From: an uncultured Paraglaciecola sp.
Lineage (GTDB): Bacteria; Pseudomonadota; Gammaproteobacteria; Enterobacterales; Alteromonadaceae
Assembly: GCA_905479025.1 (NCBI GenBank)
Contig: CAJQKX010000488.1
Coordinates: forward strand, 1-6,119
Length of the DNA stretch: 6,119 nucleotides
Reading direction: 5' to 3'
Positions 1 to 5,161 of this stretch are shown in pieces; the first letter of the stretch is position 1, and the number at the start of each line of letters is the position of its first letter. The position numbers and the translations under genes were made by a program. The notes under the pieces are model-generated. The model made no database searches. It saw nothing but the letters and a program-made list of their open reading frames with translations, and was not told where the DNA came from.

Positions 1-1
1 A

Positions 2-331
2 GAAAAATTTGGTCCAGACAGCGAGGAGTATAAAAACTTTCGAGATCAATTTGCCGAAGAAAACCCACTGCCTTACGCTGCATTAGACAGCGTGTTAGAT
101 CACATTGACCATGTAGTAAAATTGATTGGCATTGACCATGTAGGCATTGGTTCTGATTATGACGGTGTGGGCGACTCCCTACCAACAGATTTAAAAGACG
201 TGTCGACGTATCCCAACTTAATACAAGGTTTATTAAATCGCGGATACACCGATGCACATATAATCAAAATCCTTAGCGGTAACTTTATGCGGGTTTGGAA
301 GACCAACGAACAATTCGCTGCACAGCACTAA
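2..331 (+). CDS. Membrane dipeptidase (peptidase family M19), C-terminal fragment
   Basis: This is the last 109 residues of a zinc dipeptidase of the renal-dipeptidase type, which cleaves dipeptides and some D-amino-acid-containing substrates. The frame is open from base 2, so the start and most of the metal-binding TIM barrel lie to the left of the window. The ATG at 92 is an internal methionine with no ribosome binding site, not a start. The recognisable block is the string around residues 41-55 of the fragment, where HVGIGSDYDG (bases 134-166) matches the family motif G-[GS]-D-[FY]-D-G that carries the conserved active-site aspartate. The following segment with DVSTYPNLIQGLL and SGNFMRVW is the usual C-terminal end of M19 proteins (DVSKYPDLI and DNLLRVF in the human enzyme, from memory). 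The stop TAA is followed by a strong terminator. Family assignment is firm; substrate, and whether the protein is exported, cannot be judged without the N-terminus. Confidence 0.9.
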   Translation, partial: EKFGPDSEEYKNFRDQFAEENPLPYAALDSVLDHIDHVVKLIGIDHVGIGSDYDGVGDSLPTDLKDVSTYPNLIQGLLNRGYTDAHIIKILSGNFMRVWKTNEQFAAQH

Positions 332-380
332 AAAAACCACAAAAATGCAATGTAATATATAGCACGTTAAAGATTGATGT

Positions 381-412
381 TAAAAAGCACCTTATTGATA
401 AGGTGCTTTTTA
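381..412. terminator. Bidirectional intrinsic terminator between convergent genes
   Basis: This is a perfect 14-bp inverted repeat (381-394 against 399-412) with a TTGA loop. The stem is GC-containing in the middle (GCACC/GGTGC) and flanked by an A5 run on the left and a T5 run on the right, so it reads as a hairpin with a U-tract on both strands. It sits 49 bases after the dipeptidase stop and 37 bases after the yghU stop on the opposite strand, and can serve both. Confidence 0.92.
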
Positions 413-418
413 TTGGGC

Positions 419-443
419 AGCTGTTTACTTTGGGCTAACAGCT
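419..443. repeat. Small inverted repeat next to the yghU stop
   Basis: AGCTGTT (419-425) and AACAGCT (437-443) are perfect 7-base complements with an 11-base loop. An alternative 6-base pairing, GGCTAA (433-438) with TTAGCC (450-455), overlaps the yghU stop codon and competes with it. This may simply be extra 3'-end structure next to the terminator; no function is assigned. Confidence 0.45.
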
Positions 444-449
444 TTAGTC

Positions 450-1313
450 TTAGCCAAGTTTATCTTGGGTTTTATTATTAAAATCACTGGCGTCATTACG
501 CTGGCGTAGTTGACCTTCAGGCTGGCCCCAACTGCGATTGACCATCTTACCGCGCTGCACAGCATCCCTAGCATCAATTTGTTTAGCCCAGCGTAATAAA
601 TGTGTATATGACTTAACATCTAAAAACTCAGCCGCTTCATATAACTTGCCTAGCACCATAGCGCCATTCCATGCCCAAATAGCCATATCAGCAATAGTGT
701 ATTGGTCACCACAGATAAATTCTTTATCTGATAAGTGAATATTGAGTACATCAAGTTGACGTTTGACTTCCATCGCATAACGATCAATCGGATATTGGTA
801 TTTTTCTGGTGCGTAAGCATAAAAGTGTCCGAATCCACCACCTAACATCGGCGCACTGCCCATTTGCCAAAACAACCATGACGTACACTCTGCCTTTTTA
901 GCAGGATCACTGGGTAAAAAAACGTTAAATTTTTCTGCTAAATACAATAAAATAGCCCCGGACTCAAATACACGAGTCGGGGGGTTAGCGCTGTTGTCCA
1001 TTAAAGCTGGTATTTTTGAATTAGGGTTGATAGCAACAAAATCACTGCCAAACTGCTCACCTTCCATGATATTCACTATATAAGCATCATATTCTGCCCC
1101 AGTAAAACCTGCTGCCAGCAACTCTTCTAACATCACAGTGACTTTTACACCATTAGGCGTAGCTAATGAGTGCAGCTGCAAAGGATGTTTACCAACTGGT
1201 AACGTTTTATCGTGGGTTGCACCGGCAATAGGGCGATTGATATTGGCAAATTTCCCACCACTTGCAGCATCCCAAGTCCAGACTTTAGGGGGGACGTAAG
1301 TTGCATCTGTCAT
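450..1313 (-). CDS. yghU: Glutathione S-transferase-like disulfide-bond oxidoreductase YghU
   Basis: The 287-residue product resembles E. coli YghU (about 288 residues) along its whole length. YghU is a cytosolic GST-fold enzyme that binds two glutathiones and shows disulfide-bond reductase activity. Residues 1-43 are the YghU-specific N-terminal extension (VPPKVWTWDAASGG, then FANINRPIAGATHDKTLPVGKHP). The thioredoxin-like domain follows at about 45-130, with SLATPNGVKV (T52, N54: glutathione/thiol site), NPNSKIPAL (96-104, with the cis-proline) and FESGAILLYLAEK (116-128, glutathione gamma-glutamyl contact). The all-helical domain is at about 137-260 (GDQYTIADMAIW at 202-213), and a C-terminal tail ends in RQRNDASDF and a short polar stretch. 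There is no CxxC, as expected for this family. The ATG at 1313 follows a GGGAA ribosome binding site about ten bases upstream. The gene appears monocistronic, with terminators on both sides. Cellular role is unsettled even in E. coli; oxidative or thiol stress is the usual suggestion. Confidence 0.95.
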   Translation of the reverse strand: MTDATYVPPKVWTWDAASGGKFANINRPIAGATHDKTLPVGKHPLQLHSLATPNGVKVTVMLEELLAAGFTGAEYDAYIVNIMEGEQFGSDFVAINPNSKIPALMDNSANPPTRVFESGAILLYLAEKFNVFLPSDPAKKAECTSWLFWQMGSAPMLGGGFGHFYAYAPEKYQYPIDRYAMEVKRQLDVLNIHLSDKEFICGDQYTIADMAIWAWNGAMVLGKLYEAAEFLDVKSYTHLLRWAKQIDARDAVQRGKMVNRSWGQPEGQLRQRNDASDFNNKTQDKLG

Positions 1314-1435
1314 ATTAAGGTTTCCCGTTCAGAATAAAGTGAATAATGATGAGGTAAGACTAACATAATAAATCTTTCGCCCACTTAGGGGTAAATGTTG
1401 AACATAAACTATTCACAAAAGAACAGGTTGTATAT

Positions 1436-1469
1436 ACTAAAAAGGGTTCCAAAAATTTGAAACCCTTTT
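1436..1469 (-). terminator. Intrinsic terminator of the EF-hand gene
   Basis: AAAAGGGTT (1440-1448) pairs with AACCCTTTT (1461-1469), and the stem continues inward after one mismatch (C1450-G1459, then A/T pairs). Read on the minus strand, the hairpin ends in a T5 run, as expected for Rho-independent termination 25 bases after the stop of the EF-hand gene. It also insulates yghU, which lies downstream on the same strand. Confidence 0.85.
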
Positions 1470-1493
1470 ATTAAGTGTGACCAACGACTAACG

Positions 1494-1751
1494 CTAGTAT
1501 TCCCACCAAGACTGTTGCCACCATTCTAAAAACTCTTCAAAGTCGATAGAGCCGTCGTTGTTCTTATCGATTAAACCAAAGCCTTCTTGAACATGGCTCG
1601 CTTTGGTCTTGGGCGATAAAACCGTTAACAACTCAATAAATTCTCTTAAGCCTATTGTACCGCTGCCGTCGACGTCAAAGAAATCAAACTCTTGTCTAAC
1701 TTCAGCAATTTTTTCAGGGGCTAATGCTTTTTCAGATGCATTCTCAGACAT
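1494..1751 (-). CDS. Two-EF-hand (calmodulin-like) calcium-binding protein
   Basis: This is a complete 85-residue acidic protein with no signal peptide or membrane segment, so it is probably cytosolic. It contains two canonical 12-residue EF-hand loops. Loop 1 starts at D26 (DVDGSGTIGLRE: ligands D26, D28, S30, T32, G34, E37). Loop 2 starts at D62 (DKNNDGSIDFEE: D62, N64, D66, S68, D70, E73). The bidentate Glu at position 12 and Gly at position 6 are present in both, so both loops should bind Ca2+. The spacing of 36 residues between loops matches a paired EF-hand lobe as in calmodulin. The C-terminus is unusual: WWQQSWWEY places four tryptophans in the last nine residues. The ATG at 1751 has GGAT about seven to ten bases upstream as a modest ribosome binding site. 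Its position downstream of trhO on the same strand (115-base gap) allows co-transcription, but no functional link is evident. Function is unknown: calcium sensor or buffer are both possible. Confidence 0.88.
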   Translation of the reverse strand: MSENASEKALAPEKIAEVRQEFDFFDVDGSGTIGLREFIELLTVLSPKTKASHVQEGFGLIDKNNDGSIDFEEFLEWWQQSWWEY

Positions 1752-1866
1752 AATCTATCCAATTTCTTCACTTAAATTTTAATGAGTTAAGTTTAACGCT
1801 TATGACGAGTCAGTGTCTATATTCTATTCATAAAGCGGTCAAATAAGTCGTCTATTTTTAAGTCAA

Positions 1867-2898
1867 TCAACCGTTGCTTTTACCCATAGCAGTGCGCTGC
1901 GCCCGACGACTAGCAGCCTTGTGTTGGCGTCTTAACTTGATGGCCTTACGCGCCTCTAAACCAAGATGCTCCTCATTACGTTCTTTGGCTAAACTCACTT
2001 GTTTTTCTCGCTCTGTGAACCTTGCAAGCTGTTCTTCAGTGTGTTTACCATAGCACTTGGGACAACTCACACCCGCTTCAAACTCGTCACTTTCTTTGTC
2101 TTCTTCAGTAATAGGCAAACGGCATGCGTAACATTGGTCATAATGGCTTTTTTCTAAATCGTGATTTACCGCCACGCGATTGTCAAACACAAAACAGTCG
2201 CCTTCCCATAAGGTATTATCTTTTGGCACGTCTTCTAGATACTTAAGAATGCCACCCTCAAGGTGATACACCTCATCAAACCCTTGTTCTTTTAAATAAG
2301 CGGTCGACTTTTCACAACGAATACCACCGGTACAAAACATCGCTATTTTTTTGTTTTGTTCTGGGTCTAGATTATCTTTCACATATTGAGGAAACTCACG
2401 AAAAGACTCTGTATTGGGATTAACCGCATGCTTAAAAGTACCAATTTCAATTTCGTAATCGTTACGAGTATCAATTAACAACACCTCAGGATCAGAAATC
2501 AAAGCATTCCAATCAGCAGGTTTAACGTAGGTACCCACTGTTTTAAGGGGATCTATACCTTGCACCCCCATAGTCACAATCTCTTTTTTAAGCTTGACCT
2601 TAGTACGGTGAAACGGCTGGGTCTCGTCTACAGACTCCTTGACCGATATTGGATTAAGTCGCTCATCAGCGTTCAACCAATCAAGTAAGATATCGATGGT
2701 TTGGCGAGTACCAGAAACAGTGCCGTTGATGCCCTCTTGTGCGAGAAGCAACGTGCCTCTGATATTATTAGACTCCATAAACTGCAGTAAAGGCTCACGA
2801 AGGGCTTCGAAATTCTCGAGTGTGACAAATTTGTATAACGCGCAAACAACGTACTTTGCTGGTTCAGACGTACCTGAAAGAGTTGAAATATGTGACAT
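1867..2898 (-). CDS. trhO: tRNA uridine(34) hydroxylase TrhO (rhodanese family, formerly YceA)
   Basis: TrhO carries out the oxygen-dependent hydroxylation of wobble uridine 34 to 5-hydroxyuridine, the first step towards cmo5U/mcmo5U in tRNAs reading split codon boxes. It acts in the cytosol. From the ATG at 2898 the product is 343 residues, against about 350 in E. coli. Residues 15-110 are the N-terminal acylphosphatase-like domain ([23 protein letters not shown]). Residues 125-225 are the rhodanese domain, with [16 protein letters not shown] at 140-155 and the active-site loop CTGGIRCEK at 189-197, where C189 is the catalytic cysteine and C195 is the second conserved one. A CxxC pair at C256/C259 and another at C279/C282 look like a zinc knuckle. 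The tail (about 290-340) is strongly charged and ends in a basic segment likely to contact RNA. An in-frame TTG at 2937 would add 13 residues, but it lacks a ribosome binding site and lies almost at the predicted transcription start, so the ATG is preferred. Confidence 0.95.
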   Translation of the reverse strand: MSHISTLSGTSEPAKYVVCALYKFVTLENFEALREPLLQFMESNNIRGTLLLAQEGINGTVSGTRQTIDILLDWLNADERLNPISVKESVDETQPFHRTKVKLKKEIVTMGVQGIDPLKTVGTYVKPADWNALISDPEVLLIDTRNDYEIEIGTFKHAVNPNTESFREFPQYVKDNLDPEQNKKIAMFCTGGIRCEKSTAYLKEQGFDEVYHLEGGILKYLEDVPKDNTLWEGDCFVFDNRVAVNHDLEKSHYDQCYACRLPITEEDKESDEFEAGVSCPKCYGKHTEEQLARFTEREKQVSLAKERNEEHLGLEARKAIKLRRQHKAASRRAQRTAMGKSNG

Positions 2899-2903
2899 AA
2901 TAA

Positions 2904-2910
2904 CTACCTT
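2904..2910 (-). promoter_or_regulatory. Ribosome binding site that decides the trhO start
   Basis: On the minus strand AAGGTAG ends five bases before the ATG at 2898 (the AAGG core is eight bases away). This supports the ATG start over the in-frame TTG at 2937, which has no comparable motif. Confidence 0.75.
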
Positions 2911-2950
2911 GCGAATTGGGGCGTAATCCCAGAGCAAAAATTGAAAGGAG

Positions 2951-2980
2951 ATCTTAGCAGGTTTGGGGGTTTTGCGTCAA
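2951..2980 (-). promoter_or_regulatory. Candidate sigma-70 promoter of trhO
   Basis: On the minus strand, TTGACG (2980-2975) and TAAGAT (2956-2951) are separated by 18 bases, matching the -35 and -10 consensus at five and four of six positions. Transcription would begin near 2943-2945, giving a leader of about 45 bases before the ATG at 2898. This is a match by eye only. Confidence 0.5.
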
Positions 2981-2992
2981 TTTTAGGAGTTT

Positions 2993-3016
2993 GTTATAAC
3001 ATGGGTATGTTATGAC
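2993..3016. promoter_or_regulatory. Inverted repeat, possible operator (dyad 1)
   Basis: ATAACAT (2996-3002) and ATGTTAT (3007-3013) are perfect complements around a 4-base centre. After one mismatched pair, two more pairs match (GT at 2993-2994, AC at 3015-3016), giving 9 of 10 positions over 24 bases. The dyad starts 12 bases upstream of the predicted trhO -35 box. Its size and symmetry suit a dimeric regulator such as a TetR- or MarR-type protein, but no regulator is encoded in the window. Confidence 0.45.
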
Positions 3017-3019
3017 AAT

Positions 3020-3036
3020 GCGATGTAAATCATCGC
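3020..3036. promoter_or_regulatory. Inverted repeat, possible operator (dyad 2)
   Basis: GCGATG (3020-3025) and CATCGC (3031-3036) are perfect complements around a 5-base AT-rich centre, TAAAT. The dyad follows dyad 1 after only three bases but has an unrelated half-site. It could bind a protein as DNA or fold as a short hairpin in RNA; no T-tract follows, so it is not a terminator. Confidence 0.4.
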
Positions 3037-3293
3037 TTACTGCCATCCAGATTGGCGTCCGTATTGCACGTTGCTCAGAGTCCCTTCTGTGACCAGTTTG
3101 CATATTGAGGAGTTCCCCTCACACCAACACACGTCAATGCAGAATTGTTAATCAGTTTGCTAATTAAGAATACAAGATCGTTATCCACAAATAGAGCTAG
3201 GTGTCATGCATTGCGCAAGCGTGCTATCTTAGTTGGTTAGTTATTTCGTTTGGGTGTCTGATTCATGTCTAGTTAATCCCAATAAGAATAGTC

Positions 3294-3301
3294 AAAGGGG
3301 A
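3294..3301 (+). promoter_or_regulatory. Ribosome binding site of the BCCT transporter gene
   Basis: AAAGGGGA lies seven bases before the ATG at 3309. This is a strong Shine-Dalgarno match at good spacing and fixes the start of the transporter. Confidence 0.8.
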
Positions 3302-3308
3302 AACAATC

Positions 3309-4985
3309 ATGGCACCAAAACCAGCTTTATCAAAACTTCCGATTAAGCTCGCGACGTCGGGGTTTTATCGGGGCTTTAGTGTCGATGTGACTGTCGTGAG
3401 TAAAATCATAATCAGTGCACTGGTTGTTTGGGCGATCTTTTGGCCAGTCCATGCAGGCAAGTTACTGGGGGATTGGAACTCTCTAATTCTGGCCAATTTC
3501 GCAGCTTGGTACATCTGGGGTGTCGCCCTTTTTGTGATTGTATGTATTGGCTTAGCAATTTGGCCTGCCGCAGGCCGGCTTAACTTGGGACAACCGGGTG
3601 AGAAACCTGAATTTTCAAATTTCTCATGGTTTTCGATGATGTTCAGTGCAGGGATTGGTGTTGGTATGCTGACATGGGCAGTGGCCGAACCCGTTACCCA
3701 TTTTGCCAACAACCCTGAGGTCATTCAAGGGATCACCACAGGCGGTGAGGCTGACAATGTGCGCATGGCATACAAATGGTCATTCTTGCACTGGGGTACA
3801 GGCGCATGGGCTTGCTACGCCATTGCCGGCCTTTCAATGGCGTTCTTTAGCTATCGCCGTGCATTACCATTAACCATACGATCATCGCTGACGCCTTTAT
3901 TTGGCAAGTCGCTGTCTGGGCCATTGGGGCATATTATCGATATTGTGGCCGTTGTTGCGACCATTTTGGGTGTGGCACAGACTCTTGGGTTTGGTGTGGA
4001 ACAATTTGTTGCAGGACTGACTCGCATTGGTATTAGCGGTCTGGTAAATGCAGAGGGCGCTACAACCACCTTCGGTATCATTTTTGCGTTGGTAATCATT
4101 ATGGGAGCTTCAACCTTGTCTGCCCTTTCCGGTGTGGGTAAAGGCATAAAATGGCTTTCCAATGTCAACATGGTTCTGTCGGTCATCTTGCTCGGATTTT
4201 TTATCATCTTTGGCGCAACGTTCTTTGGTGGCAACGCGATATTCTTTGGCATTTGGGATTACCTTATCGCACTGCCACAGATGAGCTTTAATGTCTGGAA
4301 GACAGATGGCGTTGAAGGATCAGAGGCATTCTTACTGACACAGTGGCAGGGCTGGTGGCCAGTGTTTTATTGGGCATGGTGGATTGCGTTTGCACCATTT
4401 GTAGGGTTATTTCTTGCACGTATATCTCGTGGGCGCACAATACGTGAATTTGTACTTGGTGCGATGTTAGTACCATCAATTATGTGTTTTATTTGGTTTG
4501 CTTGGGCCGGTGGAACTGCCATCGATTTGGAACTAAATGGCGGTGCCAACGGTATCATCTTTGATGCGGCCAACGCTGACAAAATTTTTGCCATGACACA
4601 ATTCATGTTAGAGCCAGTCAGTGAATGGTTATCATGGGGCATGACACTATTGATCGTTGTCCTATTGATGACGTTCCTTGTCACATCAGCTGACTCGGCA
4701 GTGTTGATTGTGAACACTATAAACGCAGGTGGCGACGAAGGTCCCAAAGCCCGGCCACATATCCTTTTCTGGGGTGCGGCTCTTGGTCTTGTGGTGGCAG
4801 GGCTGCTTATTTCTGGTGGTACAGCGGCTATTAAGACGGCGATGGTCATTGGGGCGCTGCCATTTTCGTTTGTGATGGTTTTAATGTGTTTTGCACTGGT
4901 CTTTGCGATATTCAACGATGGCCTGCGAGCGGCTGCTGGCGTACAAACCACATTTGCAAACAACAATGCAAAGCCTACAGGATAA
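3309..4985 (+). CDS. BCCT-family transporter (betaine/choline/carnitine type)
   Basis: This 558-residue inner-membrane protein has about twelve hydrophobic helices (roughly from 30 to 534) and short hydrophilic ends. BCCT proteins take up glycine betaine, choline, carnitine, DMSP or similar solutes, usually with Na+. Motifs, with BetP equivalents from memory, are as follows. The glycine-rich helix SAGIGVGM is at 113-120, with I116 where BetP has M150. HWGTGAWACY at 161-170 gives W162, W167 and Y170 (BetP W189, W194, Y197). The signature FYWAWWIAFAPFVG at 353-366 has W358 at the BetP W374 position, completing the aromatic box, but F361 at the W377 position. The RISRGRTIREF loop is at 371-381. 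TSADSA at 459-464 has T459 and S460 matching BetP T467/S468, a Na+ ligand pair, so sodium coupling is likely. Both cytoplasmic tails are short, unlike the long C-terminal osmosensor of BetP. It stands alone, with no neighbouring catabolic or regulatory gene, so the substrate stays open. Sampled rows look richer in G+C than the neighbouring genes. Confidence 0.94.
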   Translation: MAPKPALSKLPIKLATSGFYRGFSVDVTVVSKIIISALVVWAIFWPVHAGKLLGDWNSLILANFAAWYIWGVALFVIVCIGLAIWPAAGRLNLGQPGEKPEFSNFSWFSMMFSAGIGVGMLTWAVAEPVTHFANNPEVIQGITTGGEADNVRMAYKWSFLHWGTGAWACYAIAGLSMAFFSYRRALPLTIRSSLTPLFGKSLSGPLGHIIDIVAVVATILGVAQTLGFGVEQFVAGLTRIGISGLVNAEGATTTFGIIFALVIIMGASTLSALSGVGKGIKWLSNVNMVLSVILLGFFIIFGATFFGGNAIFFGIWDYLIALPQMSFNVWKTDGVEGSEAFLLTQWQGWWPVFYWAWWIAFAPFVGLFLARISRGRTIREFVLGAMLVPSIMCFIWFAWAGGTAIDLELNGGANGIIFDAANADKIFAMTQFMLEPVSEWLSWGMTLLIVVLLMTFLVTSADSAVLIVNTINAGGDEGPKARPHILFWGAALGLVVAGLLISGGTAAIKTAMVIGALPFSFVMVLMCFALVFAIFNDGLRAAAGVQTTFANNNAKPTG

Positions 4986-4999
4986 TCTGCTACTGATAT

Positions 5000-5026
5000 A
5001 AAAAAAGGGCCCTGTGCTTGCACAGG
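5000..5026 (-). terminator. Candidate terminator hairpin after the RluA-like gene
   Basis: CCTGTGC (5011-5017) and GCACAGG (5020-5026) form a perfect stem with a very tight loop (more likely six pairs around CTTG). On the minus strand the stem is followed by GCCC and then seven T (5006-5000), an intrinsic-terminator layout with a slightly displaced U-tract. It lies about 135 bases beyond the RluA-like stop. For the plus-strand transporter transcript the hairpin is preceded by an A-run but lacks a T-tract, so it would be a weak terminator in that direction. Confidence 0.5.
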
Positions 5027-5031
5027 CTAAA

Positions 5032-5058
5032 CACTATTTACACTATTTACACTGTTTA
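5032..5058. repeat. Three tandem 9-base repeats
   Basis: CACTATTTA occurs at 5032-5040 and 5041-5049, followed by CACTGTTTA at 5050-5058 with one substitution. They lie directly after the hairpin at 5011-5026 and before GCCCTT (5064-5069), which can pair with AAGGGC (5005-5010) to enclose both elements. No function is known. Confidence 0.85.
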
Positions 5059-5074
5059 CGACCGCCCTTGATAT

Positions 5075-5117
5075 CTTAGTTAAATGTATAACCGTAATTT
5101 GCCAATTATTAACTAAG
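5075..5117. repeat. Perfect 9-bp inverted repeat with a 25-base loop
   Basis: CTTAGTTAA (5075-5083) and TTAACTAAG (5109-5117) are exact complements. The element is AT-rich and lies between the convergent 3' ends of the transporter and the RluA-like gene. It has no adjacent T-tract, so I do not call it a terminator; it may be a structured 3'-end element on either transcript. Confidence 0.6.
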
Positions 5118-5161
5118 TTACAATGGGGAACCTGATTAAATCTTTAACAATTAGTCAGTAC

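Larger units (their letters stand above)
2938..3308. other. Gene-free divergent spacer between trhO and the BCCT transporter
   Basis: These 371 bases (410 counting from the trhO ATG) hold no convincing gene. The longest plus-strand ATG frame I traced (3018-3092, 24 codons) has no ribosome binding site. The spacer contains the candidate trhO promoter, two adjacent dyads (2993-3016 and 3020-3036), a weak 5-bp hairpin TGAGG/CCTCA (3106-3121) and an 8-base palindrome TTGCGCAA (3211-3218). I could not pick a clear promoter for the transporter. The long leader leaves room for operator-type control, but I recognise no known riboswitch. Confidence 0.6.

Noticed and set aside
425..841. Short open frames overlapping yghU in other frames (425-619, 538-738, 650-841)
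   Set aside because: They sit inside or across a well-supported gene, have no family resemblance and no ribosome binding site that I could see.
1365..1395. Promoter for yghU (TTTACC and TATTAT on the minus strand)
   Set aside because: The spacing of 19 bases and the poor -35 box make this no better than chance in AT-rich sequence.
1816..1842. Promoter for the EF-hand gene (TTGACC and TATAGA on the minus strand)
   Set aside because: The boxes are only 15 bases apart and the -10 matches four of six positions, so it is too weak to list as a feature, though a promoter here remains possible.
2639..2926. Plus-strand 95-codon frame opposite the start of trhO
   Set aside because: It is antisense to the conserved N-terminal domain of TrhO and has no recognisable protein features.
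3018..3092. Possible 24-residue leader peptide in the divergent spacer
   Set aside because: No Shine-Dalgarno sequence precedes the ATG, the peptide has no informative residue run, and it is far from the transporter start.
2938..3308. Riboswitch ahead of the transporter
   Set aside because: I looked for a glycine-type or other familiar aptamer core in the leader and saw none; the hairpins present are short and not in a recognisable arrangement.
4367..5023. Minus-strand open frame of 218 codons opposite the transporter
   Set aside because: It lies almost wholly antisense to a clear BCCT gene, shows no recognisable family, and its composition (many Pro, Ala, Thr, Ile, Asn) is what reading membrane-protein codons backwards gives. 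The same applies to antisense frames at 3365-3724, 3851-4252 and 4288-4479.
5000..5117. Integron attC site, CRISPR repeats or insertion-sequence ends
   Set aside because: The 9-base repeats are directly adjacent with no spacers, the inverted repeats lack core-site motifs, and no integrase, transposase or cas gene is present.
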